From: Streptomyces sp. JJ66 | Lineage (GTDB): Bacteria; Actinomycetota; Actinomycetes; Streptomycetales; Streptomycetaceae | Assembly (NCBI RefSeq): GCF_019303495.1 | Contig: NZ_JAEVFI010000012.1 | Location: 32,894-96,893, forward strand | Length of the DNA stretch: 64,000 nt | Direction: 5' to 3' | In this document: positions 1 through 8,632 of the stretch, in pieces | Layout of the letters: each line of letters opens with the position of its first letter | Position numbering within the stretch: position 1 is the stretch's first letter | Made by a program: the position numbers and the translations under genes | The notes under the pieces: model-generated | Told to the model about the DNA's origin: nothing | What the model saw: only the letters and a program-made list of their open reading frames with translations | The model's database searches: none

Positions 1-990
1 GACCGAGCGGGCCTCGGCCGCGGTGGCCTCGTCCAGGGGCGAGCCGCCGACGACCACGGCCGTGGGCGGAGTGAACGTCCGGTGCGCACCCTCGGTGAGC
101 CGGTCCAGCATCATGCGGAACATGGTCGGCACACCCAGCACATGGGTGGGTTCGTGTTCCGCCAGCGCCTGAAGCGCGGCGTCCGGGGTGAAGTGGTCGA
201 GCAGGACCAGGGTTCCGCCGTGCCGGGCGAGGGTGACCGGGGTGCCGTTGCTGCCGAACGCGGACGCCAGCGGGACCAGGAAGAGGCAGCGCGGCGGGCG
301 CCCGTCCGGGATGAGGGAGCCGAGGAAGTTGCCCCGGCCTCCGGCCAGGGCGTTGTGCGAGTAGGCCACCATCTTCGGCTCGGACTCCGACCCGGAGGAC
401 ACGAGGATGCGGGCGGCGGAGTCGGGGTCGGGGCGGGCCGGCAGGAACGTCTTCGGGTCCGTGCGCATCAGGGTCGGCATCGGGATGGCTCCCTGCGGTG
501 CGGTGCCCGCTGGCCCCACGGCGACGACCGTGCGCAGGGCGGGCAGCTCATCCGTCAGTTCCATCAGGTCGGCCGCGTGGCGGCTGCCCCGGTGCTCGGC
601 CGCCGCGATCACCGCGACCGCCTCCGATCTGCGCAGCAGCGAGGCCGCCTCGCGTCCGCCCCGGCCGACCGGGAAGGGCAGGGCCACCGCGCCCAGAGCG
701 GCGAGAGCGAGGTCCGCGATGACGGCGTCGCGGCCGTTGGGTAGCTGGACGCCGACGATGTCACCGGCTCGTATGCCAAGGCCGAAGAGCCCGGCGGCCA
801 GGCAGCGGGCTTTACGGTCCAGCGCGGTGTAACAGAGTTTCCCCTTGGCGTCGAGGACGGCCGTCCGGTGCGGGTCGGCGCTCTGGCGGGCGCGGTAGAG
901 GCTGTAGAGGTCCAGGTCGGGGCAGGTGCCTTCCACGGCCCAGGTACGGCGCAGCGTGGCGGGCAGCAGGTCGGGCAGGGCGACGGTCAT
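1..990 (-). CDS. AMP-dependent acyl-CoA synthetase/ligase, 3' end cut by window edge
   Basis: ANL-superfamily adenylating enzyme that would activate a carboxylic acid as acyl-AMP and then acyl-CoA. Only the first 330 residues are present because the gene runs off the left edge. The start ATG (988-990) overlaps the stop of the upstream CoA-transferase as ATGA, so the two are translationally coupled. The degenerate phosphate loop is readable as ILVSSGSESEPKM, where the usual form is YTSGTTGxPKG, so the P-loop is atypical (Ser-Glu-Ser-Glu-Pro-Lys). A later segment, VPTMFRMML, matches the family. Substrate cannot be told. With the CoA-transferase and acyl-CoA dehydrogenase next door, a small acid-catabolism or acyl-modification set is likely (inference). 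Confidence 0.8.
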   Translation of the reverse strand, partial: MTVALPDLLPATLRRTWAVEGTCPDLDLYSLYRARQSADPHRTAVLDAKGKLCYTALDRKARCLAAGLFGLGIRAGDIVGVQLPNGRDAVIADLALAALGAVALPFPVGRGGREAASLLRRSEAVAVIAAAEHRGSRHAADLMELTDELPALRTVVAVGPAGTAPQGAIPMPTLMRTDPKTFLPARPDPDSAARILVSSGSESEPKMVAYSHNALAGGRGNFLGSLIPDGRPPRCLFLVPLASAFGSNGTPVTLARHGGTLVLLDHFTPDAALQALAEHEPTHVLGVPTMFRMMLDRLTEGAHRTFTPPTAVVVGGSPLDEATAAEARSV

Positions 991-2729
991 GCGAACCTCC
1001 AGGGGGCGGGCACGGCGGGCGAGCCATGGGCGTCGCGGCTGATCGGGCCGCAGGAGAGCAGAGCGGCGAGGTCGGTGACGACCGGGACGGCGGCCGTGCC
1101 GCGCGCGTGCAGCCGCTCCAGCGCCTGGGCTGTGGGGAGGCGGCGCACGTCGTGGGGGACAGCGGCGTGGTCGGGAAGGGCGATCCAGCCGTCGGCCGTG
1201 GGCACGGGGCGGCGGAACCCGGCCGGGCGGCGCGGGTCGAGGCCCTGGACGGCGCGGCTTCGCGCCGGCGCGGTCAGCACGTCGGCCGCTCCGAGCAGGG
1301 ACGAGTCCACCCGCACGCCCGCTCCCGTGCGCTGGCGCAGCAGCAGACCCGCGAGGACGGCCTCGGCCCCGAGGAGTCCTCCGAGCACGTCGAGCAGCGT
1401 CATCAGGGACGGCACGGGCTGCTCGTCCACGGGCCGCACCGCTTCCCCCACGGCGGTGCGGGCCTGCACCATGAAGTCGGTTCCCATCGGCGCCCCGGTC
1501 AGCCGGTCCGCCCAGCCGCTGGTGTACGCGTAGACGAGAGCGGGGTGGGCGGCAGCCAGGTCCTCGTGGTCCAGCCCGAGCGCGGCGGCCTTGCCGGGCG
1601 CCCAGTTGTGCAGGAACACGTCGGCGTCCGCCGCCATCGCGCGCAGCCGCTCGCGGTCGGCGGCGGACTTGATGTCCACCTCGACGGCCTTCTTTCCCCG
1701 GTTGAGCGCGAGCCAGCGGGCCGAGACGCCCGAGCAGGCCGGTGGCATGCCGCGCAGCGGATCACCGCCCGGCGGCTCGACGCGCACCACGTCGGCGCCG
1801 AGCAGGCCCAGCAGATGCGCGGTGAGCGGCGCCTGGATGCGGCGGCCCGCCTCCAGCACGGTCAGCCCGGCCAGCGGGGCGTCCACGGGCGGTGGTGGGC
1901 CGGACCCGTCGTACGACGCGGCGTGGGCCGTCAGTTTCCAGGGTGGGGCACCGTCGTACTCGCTGGCCCGCTCGGTGAGGGTGCGCAGGGCGCACACCTC
2001 GGTTCCGGAGGACCGGGCCGCTTCCCGTACGCGCTCCCAGCGGTGGTCGCGGGCCGAGTCGTGCAGCGCCTGCGGAAGGGGCGCGCAGGCGGTGGCGTAC
2101 CGGAACTGGAAGGGGTGCCAGCCGCGTCGTACCGCGTCCGGCGGGGCGCCGAGGGTGCGCCAGAAGGCGGCCCACGCACCCGCGTCGAGTGTTTCCAGCT
2201 CGAACACGATCCCGTCAGAGGTGGTGAACGGCGGACCACCCGGTGCGATCTCGGCGGCCTCGGCCTCCTCGGCACCGGCGGCGGCGAGATACTGCGAGAC
2301 GGCGAGCAGACCGGCCCGTTCGACGCTGACCTCGGCGCTCTCCACCCGGGTGCCGCGCGCCTGGGCGAGGAGCCCGGCCAGCAGCCCCTGCACGGCCAGC
2401 ACGCCCGCGGCGGTGGCGGCGTAGTCGGCGGCGAGCCCCCGGGGTGATCCGTCCCGGCGGCCGTGCACGGCCATGATGCCGGTCGCCGCCTGCGCGGTCG
2501 CCTCGTCGAGGGCTTGCTCGCCCCAGGTCACGTGGGCGGTGAGCTGGCCGTGTCCGGGGCCGGTGAGGGAGATGTGCTCGCCGGACGGTCCGGTCCCCTC
2601 CGCGCCGAGCAGCCGCAGGTGTTCCGCGATGAGCGCGTGCGCCGGTCCCGGGTGGCCCGGGGCGTGCAGGCGCAGTCCGTCGAGGGGCCGGGACGTCTGC
2701 GCGATGGCGGGTGTGGCTGGTGGTGTCAT
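987..2729 (-). CDS. CaiB/BaiF family CoA-transferase
   Basis: A 580-residue type III (CaiB/BaiF) CoA-transferase, which moves CoA between acyl-CoA and a free acid through an aspartyl-CoA thioester. The C-terminal half shows the family pattern: GLTVLEAGRRIQAPL, LGADVVRVEPPGGDPLRG, LNRGKKAVEVD and FLHNWAPG, followed by a Gly/Asp stretch around MGTDFMVQARTAVGE. At 580 residues it is longer than the usual 400. The extra N-terminal ~270 residues look like a partial second copy of the fold (GLRLHAPGHPGPAHALIAEHLRLLGAEG), so it is probably a fused two-half enzyme, with the N-terminal half degenerate. It overlaps the downstream ligase by 4 bases and is divergent from the acyl-CoA dehydrogenase. Confidence 0.8.
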   Translation of the reverse strand: MTPPATPAIAQTSRPLDGLRLHAPGHPGPAHALIAEHLRLLGAEGTGPSGEHISLTGPGHGQLTAHVTWGEQALDEATAQAATGIMAVHGRRDGSPRGLAADYAATAAGVLAVQGLLAGLLAQARGTRVESAEVSVERAGLLAVSQYLAAAGAEEAEAAEIAPGGPPFTTSDGIVFELETLDAGAWAAFWRTLGAPPDAVRRGWHPFQFRYATACAPLPQALHDSARDHRWERVREAARSSGTEVCALRTLTERASEYDGAPPWKLTAHAASYDGSGPPPPVDAPLAGLTVLEAGRRIQAPLTAHLLGLLGADVVRVEPPGGDPLRGMPPACSGVSARWLALNRGKKAVEVDIKSAADRERLRAMAADADVFLHNWAPGKAAALGLDHEDLAAAHPALVYAYTSGWADRLTGAPMGTDFMVQARTAVGEAVRPVDEQPVPSLMTLLDVLGGLLGAEAVLAGLLLRQRTGAGVRVDSSLLGAADVLTAPARSRAVQGLDPRRPAGFRRPVPTADGWIALPDHAAVPHDVRRLPTAQALERLHARGTAAVPVVTDLAALLSCGPISRDAHGSPAVPAPWRFA

Positions 2730-2770
2730 GCCTCTCCTTCCTGCCGCGCGGGAACCCGGAGGCGATCACC

Positions 2771-2800
2771 CCCGACTGGTTCCACGGACAGACAGTCGGG
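2771..2800. promoter_or_regulatory. Inverted repeat in divergent promoter region
   Basis: The 109-base gap between the divergently transcribed CoA-transferase and acyl-CoA dehydrogenase holds a perfect 8-bp inverted repeat, CCCGACTG at 2771-2778 and CAGTCGGG at 2793-2800, separated by 14 bases. Its place between two start codons suggests an operator for a TetR- or GntR-type regulator. No regulator gene lies nearby, so this is inference from position and symmetry only. Confidence 0.4.
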
Positions 2801-2838
2801 CCGGTGGGAGCCCAAGTTCCCTGAAAGGTGGGGGAGAC

Positions 2839-4017
2839 GTGCTGGACGAGATGCTCGGTGACCCGCAGTGTCCGCCTGAGGTGCGGGAGTTGAGGGATCG
2901 GGTGACGGACTTCGTCGGCTCCCGCGTCGTGCCCTGCGAACGCGTCCTGGACGGCGGTGGCCCCGAAGCGGCCCGGACGCTGCGCCGACTGCGCCAGGAG
3001 GCGGAAGAGCGGGGCCTGTGGGCGCTGCCCCTGCCCGCCGAACTGGGTGGCCAGGGGCTCGGGCTGCGGGCGTACGCCCATGTCGCGGAGGCGGAGGGCG
3101 CCAGCGATCACGGACCGGCGGCCCTGGGATCGGCATCCCTGCTGGACGCGCTCATGCTGGGGCGGCACGGCAGCCCACGGGTGCGCGAGCGCTACCTCGC
3201 ACCGCTGGTCGCCGGGGAGCTGCGGGCCGCCTACGCGATGACCGAGCCGGACGTGCCCGGTACCGACCCGTTCCTCACCGCCACCCGCGCCGTGGACACC
3301 GGGGGCGGCTGGCGGCTGACGGGGGGCAAGTGGTTCGTCAGTGGGGGCGAGACCGCCGACGTCGTCACGGTGCTGGCGCGCACGGACAAGCGGCCCGCGG
3401 ACCGGGACGGACTGTCCCTGGTGCTGGTGCCGACCGCCGCCCGAGGTTTCCGGGTGGTGCGCGAGCTGCCCGTGTTCGGTGCTTCGGGGCAGGCGGAGAT
3501 CGCTCTCGACGGCGTCGCGGTGGACGCCGACCACCTGATCGGCGCACGCGGCCAGGCACTCGCCGTCGCCGCCGAACGGCTCCAGCTCGGCCGTACCCTG
3601 CGCTGCCTGCGCTGGCTCGGCCAGGCCCGCCGTGCCTTCGACCTCATGCGGGAGCGCGCCGTCACCCGCTCGCGTTCGCGTGGACCGCTCGGTGACCTGC
3701 AACTCGTCCAGCGCCACGTCTTCGAGTCACTGCTGTCCCTGCGCACGACCCGGCCCCTGATCCACGAGGCCGTCTCCCGCATCGACGCGGGCGTCGATGC
3801 CCACGTGGAGGTGGGACTGGCCAAGGTCGCGGCGGCCCGCACCCTCCACCTGGTGGCCGACGCCGCGATCCAGGTCCACGGCGCGGCGGGGCTCGGCCCG
3901 GACACCGCGCTCCCCGCCCTGTTCCGCACGGGCCGCGCGGCCCGCATCCTCGACGGCCCCGACGAACTGCACATCACCTCTGTGGCACGGCGCGTGCTGC
4001 GGGCGGAGCAGGGCTAA
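2839..4017 (+). CDS. Acyl-CoA dehydrogenase family protein
   Basis: FAD-dependent acyl-CoA dehydrogenase of 392 residues, the normal length. It would introduce an alpha-beta double bond into an acyl-CoA or related thioester. The middle domain shows AYAMTEPDVPGTDP and WRLTGGKWFVSGG, the C-terminal helical domain IQVHGAAGLGPDTALPALFRTGRAARILDG. The catalytic Glu cannot be fixed by eye. GTG at 2839 is chosen because GGGGGA lies three bases before it; the reading frame is open further upstream but that part is antisense to the CoA-transferase. Divergent partner of the CoA-transferase/ligase pair, so probably part of the same pathway. Confidence 0.85.
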   Translation: MLDEMLGDPQCPPEVRELRDRVTDFVGSRVVPCERVLDGGGPEAARTLRRLRQEAEERGLWALPLPAELGGQGLGLRAYAHVAEAEGASDHGPAALGSASLLDALMLGRHGSPRVRERYLAPLVAGELRAAYAMTEPDVPGTDPFLTATRAVDTGGGWRLTGGKWFVSGGETADVVTVLARTDKRPADRDGLSLVLVPTAARGFRVVRELPVFGASGQAEIALDGVAVDADHLIGARGQALAVAAERLQLGRTLRCLRWLGQARRAFDLMRERAVTRSRSRGPLGDLQLVQRHVFESLLSLRTTRPLIHEAVSRIDAGVDAHVEVGLAKVAAARTLHLVADAAIQVHGAAGLGPDTALPALFRTGRAARILDGPDELHITSVARRVLRAEQG

Positions 4018-4056
4018 GGGCTGGCAGGGAAACGGCACGTGATTCCCCGCCAGCCC
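4018..4056. terminator. Bidirectional terminator hairpin
   Basis: Inverted repeat GGGCTGGC-A-GGGAA at 4018-4032 against TTCCCCGCCAGCCC at 4043-4056, directly between the stop codons of two convergent genes. No T-tract is visible, as is common in Streptomyces. Confidence 0.65.
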
Positions 4057-5115
4057 CTAACCGGTGCCCCCGGGTGCCCGGCCGGTGAGTTCGGCGAGGG
4101 CGTAGGCCAGGAAGAAGTCGCCCCAGATCAGCTCGTGACGGACGGCTGTGGTGGCCGTGCGGTCGTAACAGCCGTCCAGCAGACGGCCGTCGGTGGTCAG
4201 GTGCCGGTGGACCAGCACGTCAAGGATCTCGACGGCCCGGTCCCGGCGCCCCAGCCGCAGCAGTGCCAGCGCGGTGATGGCGGCGGCGGAGGTGTCGAGG
4301 GGGCCGTGGGGGTGAGCGGTGTCGGCGAGCGGGACGCCAGAGGCTGGCGTCACGGTGTCGGCGAGGGCGGCGAACGAGTCGCCGCCGGGCAGGCACGCGC
4401 CTTCGGCCAGGGCGAGCAGCAGCCACGCCGGACCACGGCTCCAGCCCGGTGGCGGGTCGGCACCGGCGGTCCAGCCGGCCTCTTCGGTGTGCAGCCAGGA
4501 CCAGGAGAACGGCCGGGTCCTCGTGAACAGGTCCAGATGCCGGCGCAGATGCGAGGTGGCGGCCTCCGCGTCCACCGTGGCCAGCAGCGGCACCATGCCG
4601 GGTACGCCGTCCACCCGGGCCATGCGCCGTGGCCCTCCGAACGCCGACCCCCACGGCACCAGGCCCAGTTCCGTGTCGAAGGCGTCCCGGCAGGCCCGCG
4701 CGCCCTGGCTGCGGACGCGGTCCTCGGTATCGTCATCGTCATCGGCGAAGAGCGTGCCGTACCAGAAGATCAGGCCACGGGTGGAGGTGTCCGCCCCGGC
4801 CCAGTCGGCCAGGCGGGACGTACCCGCCCGTGCGGCCTCCCGGTCCGGGGGGAGGCCGGTGTGGCGGGCCAGCAGCCACAGCAGCCCGGCCCAGAAACCA
4901 CCGGTCCAGGAGCCCCGGGCGGTGGTCTTCCACCTGCCGGAGTCCGGGTCCGCGTAGAGCGGGAACCGTGCGCCGACCTCGGCGCGGGTGACGGTGACGC
5001 GGGCGAGTACGGCGTCGAGCGCCGAGTCCGCCCAGCCGGGTGCGCCGGCTGGTTTCCCGCGCCCCGCTGGCCGATCCTGGTCGGGGGGAGCGGCCCGGCC
5101 CGCGCGGACGCTCAT
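4057..5115 (-). CDS. Glycoside hydrolase family 88/105-like (unsaturated glycuronyl hydrolase)
   Basis: A 352-residue protein resembling unsaturated glucuronyl/galacturonyl hydrolases of the GH88/GH105 (alpha/alpha)6-barrel type, which hydrate the double bond left on oligosaccharides by polysaccharide lyases. Readable signatures are SWTGGFWAGLLWLLARHTG, GLIFWYGTLF, GPLDTSAAAITALALL (Asp of the conserved D-S-A box) and a C-terminal HELIWGDFFLAYALAEL. The start ATG at 5113-5115 overlaps the stop of the MFS gene as ATGA, so the pair is one operon and the transporter may import the oligosaccharide. No signal peptide, so the enzyme is cytoplasmic. The exact substrate is unknown. Confidence 0.7.
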   Translation of the reverse strand: MSVRAGRAAPPDQDRPAGRGKPAGAPGWADSALDAVLARVTVTRAEVGARFPLYADPDSGRWKTTARGSWTGGFWAGLLWLLARHTGLPPDREAARAGTSRLADWAGADTSTRGLIFWYGTLFADDDDDTEDRVRSQGARACRDAFDTELGLVPWGSAFGGPRRMARVDGVPGMVPLLATVDAEAATSHLRRHLDLFTRTRPFSWSWLHTEEAGWTAGADPPPGWSRGPAWLLLALAEGACLPGGDSFAALADTVTPASGVPLADTAHPHGPLDTSAAAITALALLRLGRRDRAVEILDVLVHRHLTTDGRLLDGCYDRTATTAVRHELIWGDFFLAYALAELTGRAPGGTG

Positions 5116-6365
5116 GACCGCACCGCCGACCGGCGTTCCCGCGTGGACCACAGCAGTGCCACCACCGCCGCCCCCGCGAACTCCCCGGCCACCAGGAGCC
5201 ACCCGCCGTGGTACCGGCCCGCCTCGGCCAGCACCCCGAACAGCGGGGGTCCCACCGCGAACCCGGCGAAGAAGCCCGCCGAGACCAGCGCGGAGTCCTG
5301 TCCGGCCCGGCCCGCTGCCGCGCGCTGCATGACGAGGACCATCGACACCGCGTTGGCCGCCACGGCGAACACCCCGATGGCGAGGGCGCCCACCCACACC
5401 AGGGGCATGGCCGACGTCGAGCCCGCCAGCAGCAGGGCCGCCACCACCGCTCCCCCCGCCAGCGAACCCGGCAGCCAGACCGCCCGGTCAGGCCGCCCCG
5501 CCAGCTTCGACCAGCCCAGGCGGCCCACGATCCCGGAGACGCCGAGGACGGCCACCAGCGCACCCGCCGCAGTGGCACCGAGTCCCAGCCGCTCGGTGCC
5601 GTACAGCGCCACATAGGTGTTGACCGAAGCGATGCCGCAGCCGAGCAGCAGCGAGAAGACCATCAGCCACGCGACCATCCCGCGCGGTACCCAGACCGCC
5701 GGGGTGGACTTCGGCGGCGGGTCGGCGGGCAGGGCGCGGGCCGCCCAGACGGCGGCCACCACGGCGGCGCCCGCAGCGGTCCACACGGCGCCCCGCCACC
5801 CGGTGAGACCGGCCAGCGCCGCGAGCGGCAGCCCGGCCGCGAACGCCCCCAACTGCACCCCCGACTGCTTCATTCCGGTCACCGAGCCGCGCCGGGCGGG
5901 CGGTACGGCGGCGAGGATCGCCTTGTTCGTGGCCGGGTTGGCCAGCGCCTGGGGCAGTCCGCCGAGCGCGACGGCGGCCAGCAGGAAACCGGAGCCGGGA
6001 GCCAGGCCGATCAGCGCCAGCGCGACCGCCGCCACGGCGAGCAGCGCCACCAGGCAGCGCCGTGGCCCCACCCGGTCCACGACCCGCCCGCCGAGCGGGG
6101 AGAGTACGGCCGCCGTGGCGAACCCGACCGTGGTGGTCAGTCCGAGCACCGCCGGTGACACACCCAAGTCCGCCACGAGCCGTGGCCCGAGCGCCCCGAG
6201 CAGGAACAGCTGCATCATCGAGAAGGCCATGGCACAGGTCAGCAGCGTGGTCAGACTCCTCGCCGCGCCCCTCCCGGCCGCCGGGCTCACCCCGCCCGGC
6301 CCGGGCTGGTCCGTCTGCCCCGCCTGGTTTGTCTGCCCGGCCTGGTCTGCCTGTCCGGTCGTCAC
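5112..6365 (-). CDS. MFS transporter
   Basis: Twelve-helix major facilitator of 417 residues. The loop after helix 2 reads LGGRVVDRVGPRR, the MFS motif A equivalent. The GTG start at 6363-6365 is supported by AAGGAGG six bases upstream (complement of 6372-6378), a near-perfect Shine-Dalgarno. The N-terminus carries a short Gln/Thr/Asp/Gly-rich repeat (QADQAGQTNQAGQTDQPG) before helix 1, which is unusual for the family. Coupled to the GH88-like hydrolase by an ATGA overlap; transport of a sugar or oligosaccharide is inferred from that. Confidence 0.85.
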   Translation of the reverse strand: MTTGQADQAGQTNQAGQTDQPGPGGVSPAAGRGAARSLTTLLTCAMAFSMMQLFLLGALGPRLVADLGVSPAVLGLTTTVGFATAAVLSPLGGRVVDRVGPRRCLVALLAVAAVALALIGLAPGSGFLLAAVALGGLPQALANPATNKAILAAVPPARRGSVTGMKQSGVQLGAFAAGLPLAALAGLTGWRGAVWTAAGAAVVAAVWAARALPADPPPKSTPAVWVPRGMVAWLMVFSLLLGCGIASVNTYVALYGTERLGLGATAAGALVAVLGVSGIVGRLGWSKLAGRPDRAVWLPGSLAGGAVVAALLLAGSTSAMPLVWVGALAIGVFAVAANAVSMVLVMQRAAAGRAGQDSALVSAGFFAGFAVGPPLFGVLAEAGRYHGGWLLVAGEFAGAAVVALLWSTRERRSAVRS

Positions 6366-6413
6366 GACGCACCTCCTTGGGGGTAGTCGGTTGGGACGCT
6401 CCCGAAGTTCCGG

Positions 6414-6443
6414 CGCATGAGGTGACATGGATCACCTCATGCG
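6414..6443. promoter_or_regulatory. 12-bp-arm palindrome, likely operator
   Basis: A perfect inverted repeat, CGCATGAGGTGA at 6414-6425 and its complement at 6432-6443, with a 6-base spacer. It starts about 50 bases upstream of the MFS start and about 75 bases before the divergent membrane-protein gene. The position and the 30-bp span fit a dimeric repressor operator that could control both directions. No adjacent regulator gene explains it. Confidence 0.55.
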
Positions 6444-6516
6444 GGTTGAGTCACTGGCCGGGGAACTCCGCGTACTCCCTCCTGACGGGGCGCCGAGACT
6501 GCGAGGATGAGTCGCC

Positions 6517-7287
6517 ATGAGTGCTGGGAGGGGTATCCGCACGACCCGGGCCGTGGTGTTCGCGGCCGTCTGCGTGGTACTCGCCGCTCTCGGGCACGTG
6601 TTGATGTCGGGGGAGGAGCTGCCCTGGTGGGTGCTCCTCTCCGGCGTCTCGGCCGTCGGGGCCGTCGGCTGGGCCTTCGGGGCTCGCGAACGGTGCCGCC
6701 GGGCGGTGGCCGGTCTGACCGTCGCCGTGCAGACCTGCCTGCACCTCGCCTTCACGCTCGCGCAGTCCGGCGGCAGGGTGGCTGCGGCACCGGGCGGTAC
6801 GGGGTCCCTGGGGCAGTGGGCCGACCGGTTTCTCTGCGGTCCGGCCCCGGCCCCCGCGCAGGCTGCCCGCGCCTATGACGTGGCGACGGCCGCGGGGTTG
6901 CACCATCGTGAGCACCCCAGCACCCACGAGGCCGACAGCATGGCGCCGATGGGTCACGGCATGGATTCCCTGGCCGGTACGGGCGGCCTGCATGACATGA
7001 CGCATCTGGCCGGTATGTCTTCCTGGGGCATGCTGGCCGCCCACGTGCTGGCCGCCGCGCTGTGCGGGCTCTGGCTGGCCCAGGGCGAGAGGGCGCTCTT
7101 CGCGACGGTCCGCGCCAGCGCGGACCGCGCGTTCGTGCCGTTGCGGCTGGTTCTGGCCGTGCTCTGCCCGCCTCCCGCGCCGCCCTCTCTCCGGCCCGCT
7201 CCCCGTCCGGGCCGGCGGCTGCGGCGGCTCCTGCTCGTCCATGTCCGCGCCACCCGGGGTCCACCCGGGGAGACCGCTGTCGCCTGA
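6517..7287 (+). CDS. Integral membrane protein with His/Met-rich loop
   Basis: Unrecognised 256-residue membrane protein. Three to four hydrophobic helices are visible: AVVFAAVCVVLAALGHVLM, WWVLLSGVSAVGAVGWAF, an AVAGLTVAVQTCLHLAFTL helix and a late AHVLAAALCGLWL helix. Between the third and fourth is a long outside loop rich in His and Met (HHREHPSTHEADSMAPMGHG, then GGLHDMTHLAGMSSWGM), which suggests copper or another soft metal as ligand. The C-terminus is Pro/Arg-rich. The ECF sigma factor gene starts 150 bases downstream on the same strand. I infer a metal-related role but the family is not known to me. Confidence 0.6.
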   Translation: MSAGRGIRTTRAVVFAAVCVVLAALGHVLMSGEELPWWVLLSGVSAVGAVGWAFGARERCRRAVAGLTVAVQTCLHLAFTLAQSGGRVAAAPGGTGSLGQWADRFLCGPAPAPAQAARAYDVATAAGLHHREHPSTHEADSMAPMGHGMDSLAGTGGLHDMTHLAGMSSWGMLAAHVLAAALCGLWLAQGERALFATVRASADRAFVPLRLVLAVLCPPPAPPSLRPAPRPGRRLRRLLLVHVRATRGPPGETAVA

Positions 7288-7437
7288 CAGCCGGATCACC
7301 GCCACCGCCCTCCGCGCGGCGGCGGTCTCCCGTCCGCGTCACCGCGTGACGGGATCTCCCTCACCCGTGCCTCCGCCAACGAGCACCGTGCCGTGCCCGG
7401 TCGGGGTGCGCGGGACTCCGGAAGGACCAACGGGACC

Positions 7438-8034
7438 ATGACCCCTGCCCTGACCACCGTGACCGACGAGACGGTCACCGCCTGGGCGCTCGCCGCCGCC
7501 GCAGGCGACCCCGAGGCGGTCGAACGCTTCGTCCGGGCGCTGCAACGCGACGTGCGCCGCTACGTGGCGTACCTCGCCGACGACGTGCAGGCGGCGGACG
7601 ACCTGACCCAGGAAACGTTTCTGCGCGCCCTCACGGCGCTGCCCCGGTTCGAGGGGCGTTCCTCGGCGCGCGTCTGGCTGCTGTCCATCGCCCGCCGAGC
7701 CGTCATCGACAGCCTGCGCCGCGCCGCGTGCCGACCCCGGACGGCCCGCACCGACGACTGGGAGGCCGCTGCCGAACGCGCCCAGCCGACGGGACTTCCC
7801 GGCTTCGACGAGGGCGTCGCCCTGTGGGAGCTGGTGGACTCCCTGCCCGAGGAGCGCCGGGAGGCATTCGTCCTGACCCAGCTCCTGGGGCTGCCGTACG
7901 CCGAGGCCGCCGAAATGAGCCGGTGTCCGGTGGGCACGGTGCGCTCCCGGGTGTCCCGTGCCCGGTCCGCCCTGGCCGAGTGGGCCGGGGGCGAGCCCGT
8001 CGCCCGGAATCCTCTGGAGCATGCCGTGGCCTGA
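7438..8034 (+). CDS. ECF-type RNA polymerase sigma factor
   Basis: A 198-residue group 4 sigma factor. Region 2 is clear (DDVQAADDLTQETFLRALTAL, then RVWLLSIARRAVIDSLRR) and region 4 has the helix-turn-helix LPYAEAAEMSRCPVGTVRSRVSRARSALAE. ATG at 7438 is chosen for the GGAAGGA 12-18 bases upstream. No anti-sigma factor gene lies next to it. The only close neighbour is the His/Met-rich membrane protein upstream, which could act as the sensor or be its target. A resemblance to SigC-type ECF factors that lack an anti-sigma is possible but not shown. Confidence 0.9.
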   Translation: MTPALTTVTDETVTAWALAAAAGDPEAVERFVRALQRDVRRYVAYLADDVQAADDLTQETFLRALTALPRFEGRSSARVWLLSIARRAVIDSLRRAACRPRTARTDDWEAAAERAQPTGLPGFDEGVALWELVDSLPEERREAFVLTQLLGLPYAEAAEMSRCPVGTVRSRVSRARSALAEWAGGEPVARNPLEHAVA

Positions 8035-8245
8035 CGGTCCGCCCAGGCACACTCCGGCCGGTGCCCGCCGTGCGCGCGACGGGTACCGGCCGGAACTCCC
8101 GGCCGGTGACCGGCTGTGGCTCCGGGGCGCCGCCCCCACCTCCTCTGGCGCACCACACCGCGCGTCGCGGCCACTGAGCGCCCTCACCCACCCGCCGGGG
8201 ACGCCTCGCCGCGCGGCTCCGGCGGGCGCGGCGTACGGTCGATCC

Positions 8246-8623
8246 ATGACGGATGTGCCTGAGGACGTGTTCCACGTCGGCGTCCACGTCAGCGGCTGTA
8301 GCCGGGAGGCGGCGGGCACGGTGTTCGGTGCCCTGGAGAGCGCCTTCCCCACCGGGCTGCTGCCCGCGGGCCGACAGGTGATGACCGAGGGCGCGGACGG
8401 CGGCGGACACATGGTGTGGTCGGTGGAGGTCGATACCCGGCGCGGCGGCTCCGGCACGGTGAGCGCTCCGGCGGCGCTGCCCGAGCCCGTGGTGGTGGAT
8501 CTCGACGGCCCCGCGCACCCGGTGGGGCTGGTCAAGAAGGTGCTGACGGCCGCGTTCGACACCGAGGACCACGGCACCGCGCCCGGCGAGCACGAGATCG
8601 AGGTCCGGCTCCGGCTGCTGTAG
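8246..8623 (+). CDS. Hypothetical protein
   Basis: A 125-residue soluble protein with codon use like its neighbours, starting at ATG 8246. It has no membrane segment or signal peptide. The sequence MTDVPEDVFHVGVHVSGCSR with a C-terminal GEHEIEVRLRLL suggests a small alpha/beta fold. It ends 10 bases before the convergent lipoprotein stop. No family recognised. Confidence 0.55.
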   Translation: MTDVPEDVFHVGVHVSGCSREAAGTVFGALESAFPTGLLPAGRQVMTEGADGGGHMVWSVEVDTRRGGSGTVSAPAALPEPVVVDLDGPAHPVGLVKKVLTAAFDTEDHGTAPGEHEIEVRLRLL

Positions 8624-8632
8624 CCACCCGGG

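Noticed and set aside
1026..2447. 473-codon plus-strand frame opposite the CoA-transferase
   Set aside because: Shadow of the minus-strand gene, with no family motif and no ribosome-binding site.
7696..8593. 296-codon minus-strand frame opposite the sigma factor
   Set aside because: Antisense to a clear ECF sigma factor; no protein-like pattern.
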